The notes beneath the pieces are model-generated. The model saw only the letters and a program-made list of their open reading frames with translations. It had not been told where the DNA came from and searched no databases. Below are positions 1-8,291 of a DNA stretch of 64,000 nt, piece by piece (position 1 is the first letter of the stretch; the number at the start of each line of letters is the position of its first letter). Origin of the DNA: an uncultured Lachnospiraceae bacterium (GTDB lineage: Bacteria; Bacillota; Clostridia; Lachnospirales; Lachnospiraceae); contig CAKQYS010000002.1 in NCBI GenBank assembly GCA_934293375.1, forward strand, positions 186,001-250,000, in the 5' to 3' direction. A program made the translations under genes and the position numbers.

Positions 1-1
1 C

Positions 2-1141
2 ACCTACCGCATTGTAAAGGATACTTATACGATCGAACAGGACAAGTACATGATCACCTCGGCAGTATTTCGTGTGATGTCAGGTAAGGATCAGATGATC
101 TGTAATATTATTAAGGATACAAATGTCATGGAGGTCATTGTTCCGATCACAAATACGGACAAGGTAATCTGTGGTGCCATTCTGGTGACGGTTTCTATGC
201 AGGATATTACCGATATGAATAGCTATATATCACAGCAGGGAAATACCCTGAATGCAATCTTTCTGATGCTTTCTGTGTTGATTGCGTTTTTACTTTCCAG
301 ATTTATATCCAAGAACATGAATGCCATGAACAGACAGCTGACATATATGTGTAACGGGCATCTTGACGAACCGTTGAAGGTGAAGGGATTTGCGGAACTT
401 GAGCAAATGAGTGATTCCATTAATCAGTTGATCACAAAGATGCAGAGTTTAGAAGATTCCAGACAGGAATTTGTGTCCAATGTGTCTCATGAGTTGAAGA
501 CGCCGATTACCTCAATGAAGGTGTTAGCGGATTCGCTGCTGTTGCAGGAAGGCGTTCCGGCACAGACCTATCGGGAGTTCCTTGTGGATATTGTAGAGGA
601 AATTGACAGAGAGAATGATATTATCAATGACCTGTTAACCCTCGTCAAAACAGATAAGAAATCGGCTGCACTCAATATTGAACCTGTGAATATGAACGCA
701 TTGATGGAATTGCTGCTTAAACGGATCAGACCGCTTGCGGCCAAGCGCAATATTGAGATTGAGTATGAGAGTGTGAGGGATGTAGTAGCGGAGATTGATG
801 AAGTGAAGCTTTCACTGGCATTTTCCAATCTGATTGAAAATGCGATCAAGTACAATGTAGACAATGGATGGGTTAAGGTATCGTTAAATGCTGATCATAA
901 GTTCTTCTATGTCAAAGTTCAGGACTCCGGTGTCGGTATTCCTGAGGATTGTCAGGAATTGATCTTTGAACGATTCTATCGTGTTGACAAGGCAAGAACA
1001 AGACAGACCGGGGGAACCGGACTGGGACTGGCAATCACAAGAAACGCAATTTTGCTGCATAAGGGTGCGATCAAGGTTTATTCAGAGCCGGGGGAAGGAA
1101 CGACATTTACCGTCAGGATTCCGCTTATGTATATCGCATAG
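2..1141 (+). CDS. Sensor histidine kinase, 5' end cut by window edge
   Basis: Membrane sensor kinase of a two-component system. The frame is open to the left edge, so the true start lies outside; 379 residues are visible. Within the fragment, the end of an extracytoplasmic sensor region is followed by one membrane helix (about 85-103), a HAMP linker, a HisKA domain with the phosphorylated His in SHELKTP (about residue 163) and an HATPase domain with the N box (NLIENAIKYN), G1 (DSGVGIP), F box (FERFYR) and G2 (GGTGLGLAI). The response regulator is probably just upstream but is not seen. The gene ends 19 bases before a GerMN lipoprotein gene and is probably cotranscribed with it. The family is certain; the signal sensed is unknown. 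Confidence 0.93.
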   Translation, partial: TYRIVKDTYTIEQDKYMITSAVFRVMSGKDQMICNIIKDTNVMEVIVPITNTDKVICGAILVTVSMQDITDMNSYISQQGNTLNAIFLMLSVLIAFLLSRFISKNMNAMNRQLTYMCNGHLDEPLKVKGFAELEQMSDSINQLITKMQSLEDSRQEFVSNVSHELKTPITSMKVLADSLLLQEGVPAQTYREFLVDIVEEIDRENDIINDLLTLVKTDKKSAALNIEPVNMNALMELLLKRIRPLAAKRNIEIEYESVRDVVAEIDEVKLSLAFSNLIENAIKYNVDNGWVKVSLNADHKFFYVKVQDSGVGIPEDCQELIFERFYRVDKARTRQTGGTGLGLAITRNAILLHKGAIKVYSEPGEGTTFTVRIPLMYIA

Positions 1142-1160
1142 CATGATCAAGGGTGATGAA

Positions 1161-2099
1161 ATGAAGAGAACAATATTTGGTGTGTGGATGGTATTGGTGT
1201 TACTGCTTACAGCCTGTAGTCTGGTTCACCATAAGGAGGATACGACTGCAGTACCGGAAGGCACAGTTATGATGTATTATATTGATGCTGACAATATGGA
1301 GTTTCAGGAAGTGCCGTATCGTGTGATGACGGATACGGATAATAAAGAAGCAGTGGATGAGGTTATGAAACAGCTGTATCGGGAGACGGACTGGAATTCG
1401 AAATATCAGCTTCCTACGATGGACTATTTCCGATGCACAGATTATTCTGTGAAGAAGGGACAGGTTCGGATCGATATGACGGTTGTTGCAAAAGAGGGTA
1501 CTGCCGGTATCATCTTGTTATGTAAGGCGGCTGCAGTTAAGACATTATGCCAGCTGGATTATGTGGACAGTGTGGTATTTAACTGTAAAAGTTCAGCCGA
1601 TCCCTATACAGATGAATATACGCAGGAAGTCTATACCGCTGAGGATTTTGTCTCATCTTCATCTGATGGTGGCTATGTTCAGAATGGACAGATTGATATT
1701 TATTTTGCAAATGAGGATGGAACAGAACTCAAGAAATATTCCAAGCTGGTGGAGATCAGCAATAATGTTTCACTTGAGCAGATTGTGATAGAATCATTGC
1801 TTACCGGACCGCTTAGGGAGGGATTTGTGGCTACGATGCCGGAAGGAACGCAGTTAAATAAGATCTCTGTCAAAGATGGTGTCGCATATGTTGATTTTAA
1901 TGATGCATTTAATGGACAGGCAGGAGATCTGAGAAGTGAATTGACATTATATTCTGTTGTCAATTCATTATGCAGTCTGCCGACGATCAGCCGGGTACAA
2001 ATTCTGATCAATGGAGAGAAACAGGATGTATATCGGGAGACGATTGATATCAGCAATACATTGGAACGTAATCTTGATATTATAGAGAAGGAGGATTGA
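1161..2099 (+). CDS. GerMN-domain lipoprotein
   Basis: Predicted lipoprotein of 312 residues. I start it at ATG 1161 because this gives a signal peptide with lipobox LLTAC, the Cys being the lipidated residue; the frame is open further upstream but overlaps the kinase gene. The body appears to hold two copies of the GerMN fold: about residues 35-150, and about 175-295, where SLEQIVIESLLTGP and VAYVDFNDAF are typical of the family. GerMN occurs in the germination protein GerM and in actinobacterial LpqB. The position after a histidine kinase gene suggests a role with that sensor at the membrane; this is inference. It ends within the ribosome-binding region of comEC. Confidence 0.85.
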   Translation: MKRTIFGVWMVLVLLLTACSLVHHKEDTTAVPEGTVMMYYIDADNMEFQEVPYRVMTDTDNKEAVDEVMKQLYRETDWNSKYQLPTMDYFRCTDYSVKKGQVRIDMTVVAKEGTAGIILLCKAAAVKTLCQLDYVDSVVFNCKSSADPYTDEYTQEVYTAEDFVSSSSDGGYVQNGQIDIYFANEDGTELKKYSKLVEISNNVSLEQIVIESLLTGPLREGFVATMPEGTQLNKISVKDGVAYVDFNDAFNGQAGDLRSELTLYSVVNSLCSLPTISRVQILINGEKQDVYRETIDISNTLERNLDIIEKED

Positions 2100-2110
2100 T
2101 ACAATCGCAT

Positions 2111-4375
2111 ATGAAGAGAATATTGCTCAGTGTTACAGTGTTGTATGTGTTACTTATGGCATTGCGCTGGCGGCTCGGATATGATCCGGATCCACTGGAT
2201 CATATTCCGATTACACAATCGTTGATCACGCAGGTGACCGGCGAGGTATCTGCATGGATTCCTGCAGCTGACAGCTGTCAGATCCGTATCAAAATACAAG
2301 AGATTCACTATCAGGATATCAACATAGAAAATGATATGGGACTGGTTTGTTATATGGACAGCCCTCCTGCATATCAGATCGGGGATATCGTTTCCGTTCA
2401 AGGCACATTTTCCGTGCCACAACAACCCACAAATCCGGGACAATTTAATACATATATATATCAAAAGAGCAGGGGTATCGACTGGGTGTCGTATGCACCT
2501 CAGATCACATGTATTGTTCCGCTGAATAAACGAAATATATCGTATCCAACATTTTTGTGGATACTTTGCAGGCAGCAGCTGGCCGGGTTTGGACAAAGAT
2601 GTATCAGGCAATTGTCAGAACTTGAACAAGGTGCAACGGAGGGGGTGCTTCCTGCTATGTTGTTTGGTGATAAGAGTGGATTGTCATCGCAGGTCAGGCA
2701 ATCCTATCAGGATAGTGGTATTGCACATGTGTTGGCAATATCGGCACTTCATGTCGGGCTGGTCAGTGGTGTTTTATATGGATTGTTAAGATGGTTTGGA
2801 ATTTCATATTATGTGTCAGGTGTGATAGGGATCACGATCACATTTGCATATGGATATATGACGGGGGCGCAGGATGCATCGATGCGGGCAGCGATCATGC
2901 TGTTGATTGTTATGATGGGTGCGATGATCGGAAGAACCAGTGATATTCTGACTTCAATGGGGATCAGCATGGCGGTTTTGGTAACAATCCGGGTATACAA
3001 ATTGCAGGATGCCGGATTCTTGTTATCCTTTGGATCGGTGCTTGGGATCGGATATGTATATCCATTACTGCAGGGTGTGGTCAGAATTCGAAAAAAATGT
3101 CTTGATGGTATGCTTGTAACATTGTCCGTCTGGCTGGTGACAATGCCTGTTATGCTATATTTTTATGGAACCTTTACTCCATATGCCATTTTGTTAAATC
3201 TTGTTGTAATACCGCTTATGACACCTGTGCTGATCTGTGGACTGGGTGGTGTGGCTGCAGGTTTATTTTATGGCGCGATGCCGGGAAATGTAACATTTTT
3301 ATCATGGGTGGCACATGGTATGACGGACATTGCAGTGCTTTGTGTGAAGATGATTACAGGACTTGGTAGATTGTCAGGTGTTCTGCCGGGATCCTGTGTG
3401 ATATTGGGTGCAATGGAAAAATGGAAGATGGTACTGTATTATACTATGCTTTTATGTTTCTGCGGACTGCTTTGGCTGATTCCGAGAGGGAAAAAGCCGG
3501 TTCGCCGGATGGCAGTTTTGACTGGCGCTATGATGATGATCGGTATGATATTTTTGTGTGGATGGAGAACGGCACAAGACAGGGTGACAATGCTTGATGT
3601 CGGACAGGGAGATAGCATTTTGCTAAGCACAAAGCAGGGGGCATATGTATTGGTGGATGGCGGAAGTACCTCGCAAAAAGATGTAGGACAATATGTTGTA
3701 CAGCCTGCCCTGACCTATTATGGAATACGCAGCCTGGATTATGTTGTGATAACCCATGCGGATGCAGATCATGTGAATGGAATTACCTATTTAATGGAGC
3801 AGGGGGATGAACATGGTACCCGGATCGGGTGTCTCGTGTTACCGTGGTGTGCAAGAGAGTATGATGCCTATCAAGAGCTCATCAGTCTGGCGGCGCAAAA
3901 ACAAATACAGGTGAGGTATGTGAAGACGGGTGATGCAATAGATGTAGAAGGATTGTCATTACAGTGTCTTTCACCGGATACCGGTGCAATTCCAAAAGAC
4001 ATCAATGACCAGTCTGTAGTGTTGTTGGCTCAATATCCGGACTTTCGCATGCTGCTGACAGGTGATATCAGTAGTGATACGGAACAGCAGCTGGTGCAAT
4101 GTAAAGGAATGCAGGATGGTGCTGTCGATGTGCTTAAGGTTGCACATCATGGATCAGGCTATTCAAGTTCGCAGGATTTTCTACAGTGGATGTTACCGAG
4201 AATTGCATTGATTTCCTGCGGCAGACAGAACCGCTATGGACATCCGCATGCAGAGGCATTATCAAGACTACATGCTGCCGGAGCCAGGATCTATAGAACG
4301 GACATGCAGGGTGCAGTTACCATCCGGTCCAGGAAGGGCAGTATCCGGGTGTATTCTTATATAGCGGATCATTAA
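2111..4375 (+). CDS. comEC: ComEC/Rec2 family DNA uptake channel
   Basis: Polytopic membrane protein of 754 residues that in competent bacteria carries single-stranded DNA across the membrane. It has an N-terminal DUF4131-type region, a central competence domain with many hydrophobic helices (ISALHVGL near residue 210) and a C-terminal metallo-beta-lactamase-like domain from about 490 (MLDVGQGDS, then HADADH at about 549 and AHHGS). The length is normal. ATG 2111 is preferred; a TTG at 2096 lies only one base after the GGAGG and is too close. No comEA is visible upstream. With the pilus genes in this window it could support DNA uptake, but competence is not shown. It is followed by holA, as in B. 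subtilis. Confidence 0.93.
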   Translation: MKRILLSVTVLYVLLMALRWRLGYDPDPLDHIPITQSLITQVTGEVSAWIPAADSCQIRIKIQEIHYQDINIENDMGLVCYMDSPPAYQIGDIVSVQGTFSVPQQPTNPGQFNTYIYQKSRGIDWVSYAPQITCIVPLNKRNISYPTFLWILCRQQLAGFGQRCIRQLSELEQGATEGVLPAMLFGDKSGLSSQVRQSYQDSGIAHVLAISALHVGLVSGVLYGLLRWFGISYYVSGVIGITITFAYGYMTGAQDASMRAAIMLLIVMMGAMIGRTSDILTSMGISMAVLVTIRVYKLQDAGFLLSFGSVLGIGYVYPLLQGVVRIRKKCLDGMLVTLSVWLVTMPVMLYFYGTFTPYAILLNLVVIPLMTPVLICGLGGVAAGLFYGAMPGNVTFLSWVAHGMTDIAVLCVKMITGLGRLSGVLPGSCVILGAMEKWKMVLYYTMLLCFCGLLWLIPRGKKPVRRMAVLTGAMMMIGMIFLCGWRTAQDRVTMLDVGQGDSILLSTKQGAYVLVDGGSTSQKDVGQYVVQPALTYYGIRSLDYVVITHADADHVNGITYLMEQGDEHGTRIGCLVLPWCAREYDAYQELISLAAQKQIQVRYVKTGDAIDVEGLSLQCLSPDTGAIPKDINDQSVVLLAQYPDFRMLLTGDISSDTEQQLVQCKGMQDGAVDVLKVAHHGSGYSSSQDFLQWMLPRIALISCGRQNRYGHPHAEALSRLHAAGARIYRTDMQGAVTIRSRKGSIRVYSYIADH

Positions 4376-4483
4376 AGGGGCTTGATATGGTTTTGATTGT
4401 AAATCATTCCGGGATGTGTTAGGATGGATAAGTATACGATATTACATTTTTTAACATATATCAGGAAGCAGGGAAACAGCTAT

Positions 4484-5467
4484 ATGAAGGTGCTGCAGCA
4501 GGATATCAAATCCGGAGAGTTTAAGAAAATATATTTGTTATTTGGCACAGAAGCTTATCTGCGTATGCAGTGGAGAGACAATATGCTTAAGGCATTGCTT
4601 CCGGCCGGTGATACCATGAATCTGACCAGGTACGAGGGTGCGAAGACGGATCAGCAGGAGCTGGTATCTATGTCACAGACATTGCCGTTTTTTGCAGAAC
4701 GCAGGGTCGTGCTGGCTGAGAATACCGGTTATTTCAAGCGGGCATCTGTAGATCTTGAAAAATTGTTTGCAGATATGCCGGATACGACCTGTCTGATCTT
4801 CGTAGAACGGGAAGTGGATAAGAGACAGAAGAATTATAAATATGTCTCCCGGAATGGATATGCTGCAGAGTTAAATACCCCAACACCGAAACAATTGGTT
4901 ACCTGGATCGGGCATAAGTGTCAGGCAGCCGGAAAGAAGATCAGTGCGAGCTGTGCGGATTATATATTGGATCAATGTGGGACAGATATGATGCAGCTGA
5001 GTAATGAACTTGAAAAACTCATTTCCTATGCGGCAGACCGGGATGTCATCGCCGTAGCAGATGTAGATGCAGTATGTACCAGCCAGGTGACAGGTAAGAT
5101 ATTTGATATGATGGATGCGATGGCATTACATCAGTCCGACAGAATGTTAAAGCTGTATCGGGATCTGTTAGAGCTTCGGGAGGATCCTGTCTATATCTTA
5201 TCTCAGATCACCAGACAGATCAGAATCCTGACAGAATTCAAGGGACTTGTCCGGGATGAAGTGCCATTTGGACAGCTGGCTGCAAAGGCCGGCGTAAGGG
5301 AATTTACAACAAAGAAATATGTCAATCAATGTAAGGCTTATTCTTATGATCAGTTGTTGCACATGTTTGATGCGTGCCATGAAATGGACAGACGCGTCAA
5401 ATCAGGACTCGTAGATCCGACGATCGGAGTGGAACTGATGCTGGTGGAATTTACAAGAAACGCATAA
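4484..5467 (+). CDS. holA: DNA polymerase III delta subunit
   Basis: Clamp-loader delta subunit (YqeN/HolA family), which opens the beta sliding clamp during replication. The protein has 327 residues. I chose ATG 4484 because the family normally starts with a sequence like MKVLQQDIKSGEFKKIYLLF; the frame stays open to an ATG at 4424, which would add 20 unusual residues. YLLFGTE near the N-terminus, the degenerate AAA+ fold and the C-terminal helical collar region fit the family. It lies between comEC and rpsT as in Bacillus, and its transcript ends at the shared hairpin at 5481-5512. Confidence 0.9.
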   Translation: MKVLQQDIKSGEFKKIYLLFGTEAYLRMQWRDNMLKALLPAGDTMNLTRYEGAKTDQQELVSMSQTLPFFAERRVVLAENTGYFKRASVDLEKLFADMPDTTCLIFVEREVDKRQKNYKYVSRNGYAAELNTPTPKQLVTWIGHKCQAAGKKISASCADYILDQCGTDMMQLSNELEKLISYAADRDVIAVADVDAVCTSQVTGKIFDMMDAMALHQSDRMLKLYRDLLELREDPVYILSQITRQIRILTEFKGLVRDEVPFGQLAAKAGVREFTTKKYVNQCKAYSYDQLLHMFDACHEMDRRVKSGLVDPTIGVELMLVEFTRNA

Positions 5468-5480
5468 CAATGCAAAAAAA

Positions 5481-5512
5481 CAGACCATCGAAGGATGGTC
5501 TGCTTTTGTTTT
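5481..5512. terminator. Bidirectional terminator between holA and rpsT
   Basis: Perfect 9-base stem (5481-5489 with 5494-5502) closed by a GAAG loop. It is followed by a T-rich run on the + strand and preceded by seven A residues that form a T run on the - strand. It lies between two convergent genes and can end both transcripts. Confidence 0.88.
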
Positions 5513-5565
5513 GCCGCGGTACTATGCATAAGACATAGCCTATATGTTCTATATACTGGTTGTGA

Positions 5566-5829
5566 TTAAGCCATCTTGTTGACAGCAGCAGCCATACGGG
5601 ATACCTTACGAGATACCATGTTCTTGTGGTATACACCCTTAGCAGCAGCCTTGTCAAGCTTAGAAGTAACTACTAATAAAGCAGCCTCTGCAGCAGCCTT
5701 GTCGCCAGACTCAATAGCAGCCTCAAGCTTCTTGATCACTGTCTTGATCTCAGACTTGATCATCTTGTTTCTTAATGTCTTCTTCTCGATAACCTTTACT
5801 CTCTTCTTTGCAGATTTGATATTAGCCAA
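5566..5829 (-). CDS. rpsT: 30S ribosomal protein S20
   Basis: Small basic ribosomal protein of 87 residues that binds 16S rRNA in the body of the 30S subunit. It starts MANIKSAKKR and is Lys/Ala rich, as expected of S20, with the usual length. The start has a GGAGGTG ribosome-binding site at a good distance. It is transcribed against its neighbours from its own strong promoter (5913-5941), and shares a terminator with holA. The order holA-rpsT-gpr is conserved in Firmicutes. Confidence 0.97.
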   Translation of the reverse strand: MANIKSAKKRVKVIEKKTLRNKMIKSEIKTVIKKLEAAIESGDKAAAEAALLVVTSKLDKAAAKGVYHKNMVSRKVSRMAAAVNKMA

Positions 5830-5912
5830 AATCGTGCACCTCCATTTTATTCTTTATATATAGGTTTGCATTAAAACCGGACACGGACAATCTAATGTAA
5901 ACATACTCCCTA

Positions 5913-5941
5913 ATACTACAGAATTCAGTCTGATTTGTCAA
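5913..5941 (-). promoter_or_regulatory. Sigma-A type promoter for rpsT
   Basis: Read on the - strand: TTGACA (5936-5941), a 17-base spacer, then TAGTAT (5913-5918), about 85 bases before the rpsT start. Consensus -35 and ideal spacing. The long leader could take part in S20 autoregulation, but no structure was worked out. Confidence 0.75.
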
Positions 5942-5970
5942 CCTAAAATTTAAAAATTATGTCTTTTTTT

Positions 5971-5999
5971 CTATATTTTTCATGGATCTGTCAATACTA
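5971..5999 (+). promoter_or_regulatory. Possible forespore (sigma-G-like) promoter for gpr
   Basis: CTATA at 5971-5975 and AATACTA at 5993-5999 with a 17-base spacer resemble the sigma-G pattern (ATR and CATnnTA), 41 bases before the gpr start. Known gpr genes are read by forespore sigma factors. The match is partial. Confidence 0.35.
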
Positions 6000-6040
6000 A
6001 AGGAAAGCAGCTTCGAATAGCAGATGTGGAGGAAAGAAAA

Positions 6041-6976
6041 ATGCAGTATATAGGAAGAACGGATCTTGCAGTAGAATTGCAGGAAGGTGTGAAGCGTGAG
6101 GACGACCGGGGTGTGAATGTGGTTACAAAAGAGAGTGTGGAGGAGGATATCAGAGAGACAGTGATAGAGGTTACAAATGAGGATGGAGCCGCAAGGATCG
6201 GGAAACCGGTAGGAACTTATATTACGATAGAGAGTAGGCAGCTTGCCTGTATGGATGTGTCTTATCATGAACCGATGATGAGAAGACTGAGGTCTTATCT
6301 GGAACCTTATATGAGAGGAAAATATCATGTGATGATCGTGGGACTGGGGAACCGGATGGTGACACCGGATGCACTGGGACCGATGGTTGTGGATCATCTG
6401 TGTATCACCAGACATTTGATCAAGGAAGATCTTGTTGCAGCAAAATATATGTATTCAGCGATTGCCCCGGGGGTGATGGCACAGACCGGGATGGAGACTG
6501 GGGAGCTTTTACAGGGGATGATAGAAAAGACGAAGCCGGATCTGGTCATTGCGGTGGATGCTTTGGCTGCAAGAAGTGCAGACAGGCTAAACAAGACGAT
6601 ACAGTTGACCGATACGGGAATCACACCGGGTTCCGGGGTGGGCAATCACAGGGCTGCACTGACGGAGCGTACATTGGGAGTGCCTGTGATCGGACTTGGC
6701 GTGCCTACGGTGATCAGTGTGCCGTCCATTATAGATGCAGCATTAGATACGATGGTTCATACGCTCGGTAAAAATGGAATGGCACAGATATTGATGGAAT
6801 TAAGTGATCAGGAACGATATGCACTGTCTAAAGAGATGGTGACACCTGCACTGGCAGATATGTATGTAACACCGAAAAATGTGGATGATGCAGTAGGAAG
6901 GATCAGCTATACGATATCAGAGGCATTGAATCAAATGCTTGGTCTAGACCCGGCAGTACTTGCATATATACATTAG
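6041..6976 (+). CDS. gpr: GPR endopeptidase (spore protease)
   Basis: Germination protease of family A25, which degrades small acid-soluble spore proteins when spores germinate. It has 311 residues. ATG 6041 is used because GGAGG at 6028-6032 is well spaced from it; a GTG at 6026 overlaps that site. The N-terminus contains RTDLAVE, like the zymogen-processing region of known GPRs, so the propeptide would be only a few residues. The conserved core is visible (GLGNRMVTPDALGP and AVDALAAR, then ITPGSGVGNHR). Followed two bases later by spoIIP; probably made as an inactive precursor in the forespore. Confidence 0.93.
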   Translation: MQYIGRTDLAVELQEGVKREDDRGVNVVTKESVEEDIRETVIEVTNEDGAARIGKPVGTYITIESRQLACMDVSYHEPMMRRLRSYLEPYMRGKYHVMIVGLGNRMVTPDALGPMVVDHLCITRHLIKEDLVAAKYMYSAIAPGVMAQTGMETGELLQGMIEKTKPDLVIAVDALAARSADRLNKTIQLTDTGITPGSGVGNHRAALTERTLGVPVIGLGVPTVISVPSIIDAALDTMVHTLGKNGMAQILMELSDQERYALSKEMVTPALADMYVTPKNVDDAVGRISYTISEALNQMLGLDPAVLAYIH

Positions 6977-6977
6977 T

Positions 6978-8156
6978 ATGAGAAAAGCAGGAAGAATAAA
7001 ATGGAAACTGAATAAAAACAGAATTCTGTTTGGCTGCTATCTGATTTTTGTAGTAGTTGCCGGCATATTTGTCGTTGGGAAATCAATAGGGATCTGTCTG
7101 GACCTGGCAGGGAAAGAAAATGGTGGTGCAGGTGTCGTCCGTGTTGTGAACAGATCCTTTACGGTTTTGTTTGGACAACTATTTCCCAATTTATACTATG
7201 AGGAGAACTGTGGAAGTCAGGAAGAATATGTATATGAAAATGCAATCCCCGGATACTTTTATGAGGATGAGGATACGAAGAGCCCGGAAACCATAATGGC
7301 ACTCGAATCCGGCGAGTCCGACCCCAATGTGACCCAAACGGGCATTACGCCGGTAGCCGCAGCTGCATTACCGGAAACAGGTGTCACATATTCAGACAAG
7401 CAGCTGTCCGATTATGATTTTTTATACCAGAATTTTTATGTGGTAGACAGTTCTACGGATCTTAAAAAAAGTGAACTGGATGGAACAAAACTGTTGGCAG
7501 AGGATCTGACTGTGGATACTGCATCACAAGATTATAAAATTCTCATATATCATACGCATGGAAGTGAGGCGTTTGCTGACAGCAGACCGGATACGATCGA
7601 GGACACGATTATCGGTGTGGGAGATGTGTTAACGGAGGCACTGGAATCAAAATATGGAATGCATGTGTATCATGACAGGAGTATTTATGATATGGTGGAC
7701 GGAAAACTGGATCGGAGTTATGCCTATACGCTATCGAAGCGGGGCGTGAAAAAAATACTGGAACAATATCCGTCCATTGAGGTTATTATAGATCTGCACA
7801 GAGATGGCGTGGCAGAATCTACCAGACTTGTTACACAGATCAATGGGAAACAGACGGCGAAGGTTATGTTTTTAAATGGTATGAGCCGTTCAAAGAAGAA
7901 TGGTGATATTACATATCTGAAGAATCCATATAAACGGACGAACCTGGCATTCAGCCTGCAGATGTTTTTAAAGGGAAAGGCATTATATGGTGACTTCCTG
8001 AGGAAAATATATATCCGGTCATATTGCTATAATCTGAATCTGATGCCGCGTGCAACACTGATTGAAGCGGGGGCACAGACAAATACGGTAGAAGAAGAAA
8101 AAAATGCCATGGAACCTTTGGCGGATATTCTGTATCAGGTATTGCACGGGGATTGA
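6978..8156 (+). CDS. spoIIP: Stage II sporulation protein P
   Basis: Cell-wall amidase and endopeptidase of the engulfment complex (DMP), acting in the mother-cell membrane. The protein has 392 residues, with one N-terminal membrane helix (about 14-35), a variable acidic linker and a C-terminal catalytic domain containing LIYHTHGSEAF, VIIDLHRDG and TLIEAGAQTNT. His and Glu residues in these motifs are the expected zinc ligands or catalytic residues. ATG 6978 follows the gpr stop by one base; a TTG at 6960 inside gpr is less likely. No strong ribosome-binding site is seen, so coupling to gpr translation is plausible. Confidence 0.93.
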   Translation: MRKAGRIKWKLNKNRILFGCYLIFVVVAGIFVVGKSIGICLDLAGKENGGAGVVRVVNRSFTVLFGQLFPNLYYEENCGSQEEYVYENAIPGYFYEDEDTKSPETIMALESGESDPNVTQTGITPVAAAALPETGVTYSDKQLSDYDFLYQNFYVVDSSTDLKKSELDGTKLLAEDLTVDTASQDYKILIYHTHGSEAFADSRPDTIEDTIIGVGDVLTEALESKYGMHVYHDRSIYDMVDGKLDRSYAYTLSKRGVKKILEQYPSIEVIIDLHRDGVAESTRLVTQINGKQTAKVMFLNGMSRSKKNGDITYLKNPYKRTNLAFSLQMFLKGKALYGDFLRKIYIRSYCYNLNLMPRATLIEAGAQTNTVEEEKNAMEPLADILYQVLHGD

Positions 8157-8181
8157 AGAAATATACATTTTATGTTATAGT
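8153..8181 (+). promoter_or_regulatory. Sigma-A type promoter for lepA
   Basis: TTGAAG (8153-8158), 17-base spacer, TATAGT (8176-8181). It overlaps the last codon of spoIIP and stands about 110 bases before lepA, which separates vegetative lepA expression from the sporulation genes upstream. Confidence 0.6.
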
Positions 8182-8291
8182 ACAAATATCTGTGTATTCA
8201 GAACGCACATGTGCAAAATCCGTAGGTACGGTATGAAAGAAGGTGCGGTCAGGATACGAAGTGAGTGAATGATAAAGGATGGATAATTTCT

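Noticed and set aside
50..52. ATG 50 as start of the histidine kinase
   Set aside because: The frame is open to the window edge and the upstream residues continue the sensor domain.
966..1160. Longer N-terminus for the GerMN lipoprotein
   Set aside because: It would overlap the kinase gene and remove the clear signal peptide and lipobox at ATG 1161.
2096..2110. TTG 2096 as comEC start
   Set aside because: It is one base after the GGAGG; ATG 2111 is more reasonable although the spacing is long.
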